DNA from: Anseranas semipalmata
Lineage: Eukaryota > Chordata > Aves > Anseriformes > Anseranatidae
Length of the DNA: 64,000 bases
Direction: 5' to 3'
NCBI GenBank assembly: GCA_013399115.1
Contig: VXAA01003916.1
Span: 28,430 to 92,429 of the forward strand
Position numbers and translations under genes: made by a program. Below the pieces are notes generated by a model. That model was not told where the DNA came from. It saw nothing but the letters and a program-made list of their open reading frames with translations, and ran no database searches. The first letter of the stretch is position 1, and each line of letters starts with the position of its first letter. Shown one piece after another: positions 63,501 through 64,000 of the stretch.

Positions 63501-63933
63501 AGACAGATGGCAGTCCAACCCCACTCCTTGTGCGAGCCCTCTCTTTCCTCCGGAGTACCACAGCCACTACACACTATCCCCGCATCGGGAGCTCTGCACG
63601 TCAAGAACCCAGTCCCGAATTTGCTGGGAGGGCAGCAAACCGCGTGCTACACGCCCCCCCAGGGCTTTCCTCCGCTCTCGAGCACACTGATGCAACAGAC
63701 GGCCGAGCGGCAGGCGCTGTTTCCCTCTGGGGAGGCTCCCAGCGAGCTCAGGAGCCAGCCCAGCATCACCCAGGACTCCCCGCTGCCCGCGCAGACCCCC
63801 CCGGCGTGCGGCGTGAAGGCGCTGGCGGAGCGCGGCGCGGCCAGGACGGTGCCCGAGGCGCTGCTGCAGGAGGGAGACCTCAGCACCGACATCGATGCTC
63901 TCAACCCGTCCCTGACCGACTTCGATCTCCAAG
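45393..63933 (+). CDS. FOXN1: FOXN1, forkhead box N1 transcription factor (3' partial, 7 coding exons)
   Basis: Gene-level entry; the span includes introns. The coding exons are 45393-45515, 47395-47898, 49774-49884, 55848-55975, 56782-56878, 62671-62878 and 63406-63933, joined in one frame to 566 residues plus one base. The last coding exon (about 85 residues in human) lies beyond the window. FOXN1 is known as the nuclear master regulator of thymic epithelium and of hair/feather-type epidermal differentiation. The winged-helix domain spans about residues 283-380. Its recognition helix contains [13 protein letters not shown] (326-338), and it is followed by a basic WKRKD segment. The segment [13 protein letters not shown] in exon 2 and the acidic, activation-region-like [17 protein letters not shown] at the end of exon 7 match the mammalian protein. 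FOXN4 shares a similar forkhead, but the N-terminal and acidic regions and synteny with SLC13A2 favour FOXN1. The ATG at 45393 has G at -3 and +4 and aligns with the mammalian MVSL start. Confidence 0.95.
45516..47394 (+). other. FOXN1: FOXN1 intron after coding exon 1
   Basis: A GT/AG intron of 1.9 kb. The reading frame of exon 1 stays open for 46 codons past the donor. Contents are A/T-rich with a G-run near 45895; no recognised repeat or other gene. Confidence 0.8.
47395..47898 (+). CDS. FOXN1: FOXN1 coding exon 2
   Basis: This exon is 168 codons in phase 0, with acceptor TTGCAG ending at 47394 and donor GTCAGT at 47899. It encodes a Ser/Pro-rich N-terminal region ([15 protein letters not shown]) followed by the conserved [20 protein letters not shown] block and [10 protein letters not shown]. 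It is less conserved than the forkhead, but the block order equals mammalian FOXN1. A 129-codon ORF in another frame here is a shadow. Confidence 0.92.
47899..49773 (+). other. FOXN1: FOXN1 intron after coding exon 2
   Basis: A 1.9-kb intron with a GTCAGT donor and a TAGCAG acceptor. No recognised repeat family or other gene inside. Confidence 0.8.
49774..49884 (+). CDS. FOXN1: FOXN1 coding exon 3
   Basis: This exon is 37 codons in phase 0, and its donor is GTCAGT at 49885. It encodes [20 protein letters not shown] followed by [17 protein letters not shown], matching the FCYQPPLQHMYC region of human. The acceptor is TAGCAG, so splicing can start at 49774 (CAG retained) or at 49777 (one Gln fewer). 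Confidence 0.92.
53481..53631 (+). repeat. Imperfect direct repeat of about 42 bp, 105 bp apart
   Basis: Copies at 53481-53522 and 53586-53628 both start TGAAACCAATAAAA, continue with an AT-rich middle and end in GCCC(A/G)GTT. The spacer carries no similarity to either copy. The role is unknown; it may be a small local duplication. Confidence 0.55.
55365..55520 (+). repeat. CR1-type LINE ORF2 C-terminal fragment
   Basis: The plus strand resembles the CR1 stretch for GLFSLEKRRLRGDMIEVYKI: here RYFSWKRDG is followed, after a frameshift, by GDML-like sequence and 'GGTCTATAAAATTATGCAG'. It is a short fossil within the FOXN1 intron. Confidence 0.6.
55848..55975 (+). CDS. FOXN1: FOXN1 coding exon 4 (forkhead start)
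   Basis: This exon is 128 bp, with acceptor TCATCAG ending at 55847 and donor GTAATA at 55976. It encodes [20 protein letters not shown], then [11 protein letters not shown], the N-terminal edge of the forkhead (KP-x-YSYS). The exon ends two bases into a Ser codon. Confidence 0.94.
55976..56781 (+). other. FOXN1: FOXN1 intron between forkhead exons 4 and 5
   Basis: An 806-bp GT/AG intron. No repeat or gene recognised. Confidence 0.8.
56782..56878 (+). CDS. FOXN1: FOXN1 coding exon 5 (forkhead helices 1-2)
   Basis: This exon is 97 bp, with acceptor CCTAAAG ending at 56781 and donor GTGAGT at 56879. It encodes [20 protein letters not shown] and then [12 protein letters not shown], near-identical to mammalian FOXN1 as recalled. 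It ends in phase 0. Confidence 0.96.
56879..62670 (+). other. FOXN1: FOXN1 intron between forkhead exons 5 and 6 (5.8 kb)
   Basis: It separates forkhead helices 1-2 from the recognition helix. Contents are AT-rich with A-runs at about 59665-59680 and 61663-61680. A 144-codon ORF at 57607-58041 has no recognisable domain. A CG-containing bit lies near 60146-60157. No other gene recognised. Confidence 0.75.
61663..61680. repeat. Poly(A) run of 18
   Basis: A homopolymer preceded by further A-rich sequence from 61624. No retrocopy body was recognised upstream. Confidence 0.8.
62671..62878 (+). CDS. FOXN1: FOXN1 coding exon 6 (recognition helix and wings)
   Basis: This exon is 208 bp, with acceptor TTTCCAG ending at 62670 and donor GTCAGT at 62879. 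It encodes [20 protein letters not shown], the DNA-contacting helix with the conserved NSVRH core, then [15 protein letters not shown] and ELQKWKRKD. Asn329, Arg332 and His333 (numbered from the ATG at 45393) are intact, so DNA binding should be preserved. Confidence 0.97.
62879..63405 (+). other. FOXN1: FOXN1 intron between coding exons 6 and 7
   Basis: A 527-bp intron with a GTCAGT donor and a TTTGTAG acceptor. No repeat or other gene recognised. Confidence 0.85.
63406..63933 (+). CDS. FOXN1: FOXN1 coding exon 7 (Pro-rich region and acidic activation segment)
   Basis: This exon is 528 bp, with acceptor TTTGTAG ending at 63405 and donor GTAGGC at 63934. The split codon G|AA gives [15 protein letters not shown] Ser/Pro/Gln-rich stretch follows, then [11 protein letters not shown], and finally the acidic [17 protein letters not shown], which in mammals belongs to the transactivation region. 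GC and CG content rise sharply in the second half. Large ORFs of 99-135 codons in other frames and on the minus strand are by-products of this composition. Confidence 0.94.
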
Positions 63934-64000
63934 GTAGGCGTCCCACGGATTCCCGTGGCGGACATTCAGGCGTTGGACGTCATTTAAAAAAAAAAAAAAA
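63934..64000 (+). other. FOXN1: Start of FOXN1 intron after coding exon 7, window end
   Basis: Donor GTAGGC at 63934, then 67 bases ending in 15 A (63986-64000). The missing last coding exon should lie beyond the edge. Confidence 0.8.

Noticed and set aside
63530..63965. ORFs of 135 (+), 132 (-) and 99 (-) codons overlapping FOXN1 exon 7
   Set aside because: They arise from high GC content in the exon; the FOXN1 frame is supported by homology and by splice sites on both sides.
1..64000. Search for CRISPR, tRNA, rRNA, phage, toxin or other bacterial-type systems
   Set aside because: The window is vertebrate nuclear DNA; none of their signatures was seen.

Overview
The window is vertebrate nuclear DNA, most likely from a bird. 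It is AT-rich and has spliced genes with GT/AG introns, degraded CR1-type LINE copies, and one CR1 3' tail of the kind typical of bird genomes. There are no operons and no long uninterrupted bacterial-type ORFs. Two protein genes, both on the + strand, can be read exon by exon: SLC13A2 (sodium-dicarboxylate cotransporter NaDC1) at the left and FOXN1 (forkhead factor of thymus and skin epithelium) at the right. Both are cut by the window edges. SLC13A2 lacks its first coding exon, and FOXN1 lacks its last coding exon. The two genes are also neighbours in human 17q11.2 (known), which supports calling the left gene SLC13A2 rather than another SLC13 member.

Layout. 1-645: intron 1 of SLC13A2. 646-9178: eleven SLC13A2 coding exons (548 residues plus stop), then a 3' UTR ending near an ATTAAA signal at 9945. 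About 9.97-45.4 kb: a roughly 35-kb stretch without a recognisable protein gene. It holds fossil CR1 LINE pieces (29.2-30.3, 35.6-36.7, 39.9-40.2 and 40.8-41.2 kb), a CR1 3' end (31.9 kb), a MIR-like SINE remnant (24.06 kb), an imperfect tandem repeat of about 90 bp (21.5 kb), simple repeats, and two patches that could hold FOXN1 5' exons or promoters (24.94-25.25 kb and about 42.25-42.49 kb). 45.37-63.93 kb: FOXN1 coding exons 1-7 (566 residues plus one base in this window). The forkhead domain is split over three exons, two of them separated by a 5.8-kb intron. The window ends in the following intron, in a run of 15 A.

The two genes have no evident functional link. One is an apical carboxylate transporter and the other an epithelial transcription factor; they are physical neighbours in conserved synteny. 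I found no CRISPR array, tRNA, rRNA, viral gene or novel multi-gene system. The most useful leads are the candidate FOXN1 upstream exon/promoter, a tandem NAGNAG splice acceptor in FOXN1, three GTCAGT splice donors in the same gene, and the small unexplained repeats. Exon boundaries come from reading frame, splice-site consensus and my recall of the mammalian proteins; no alignment was run.
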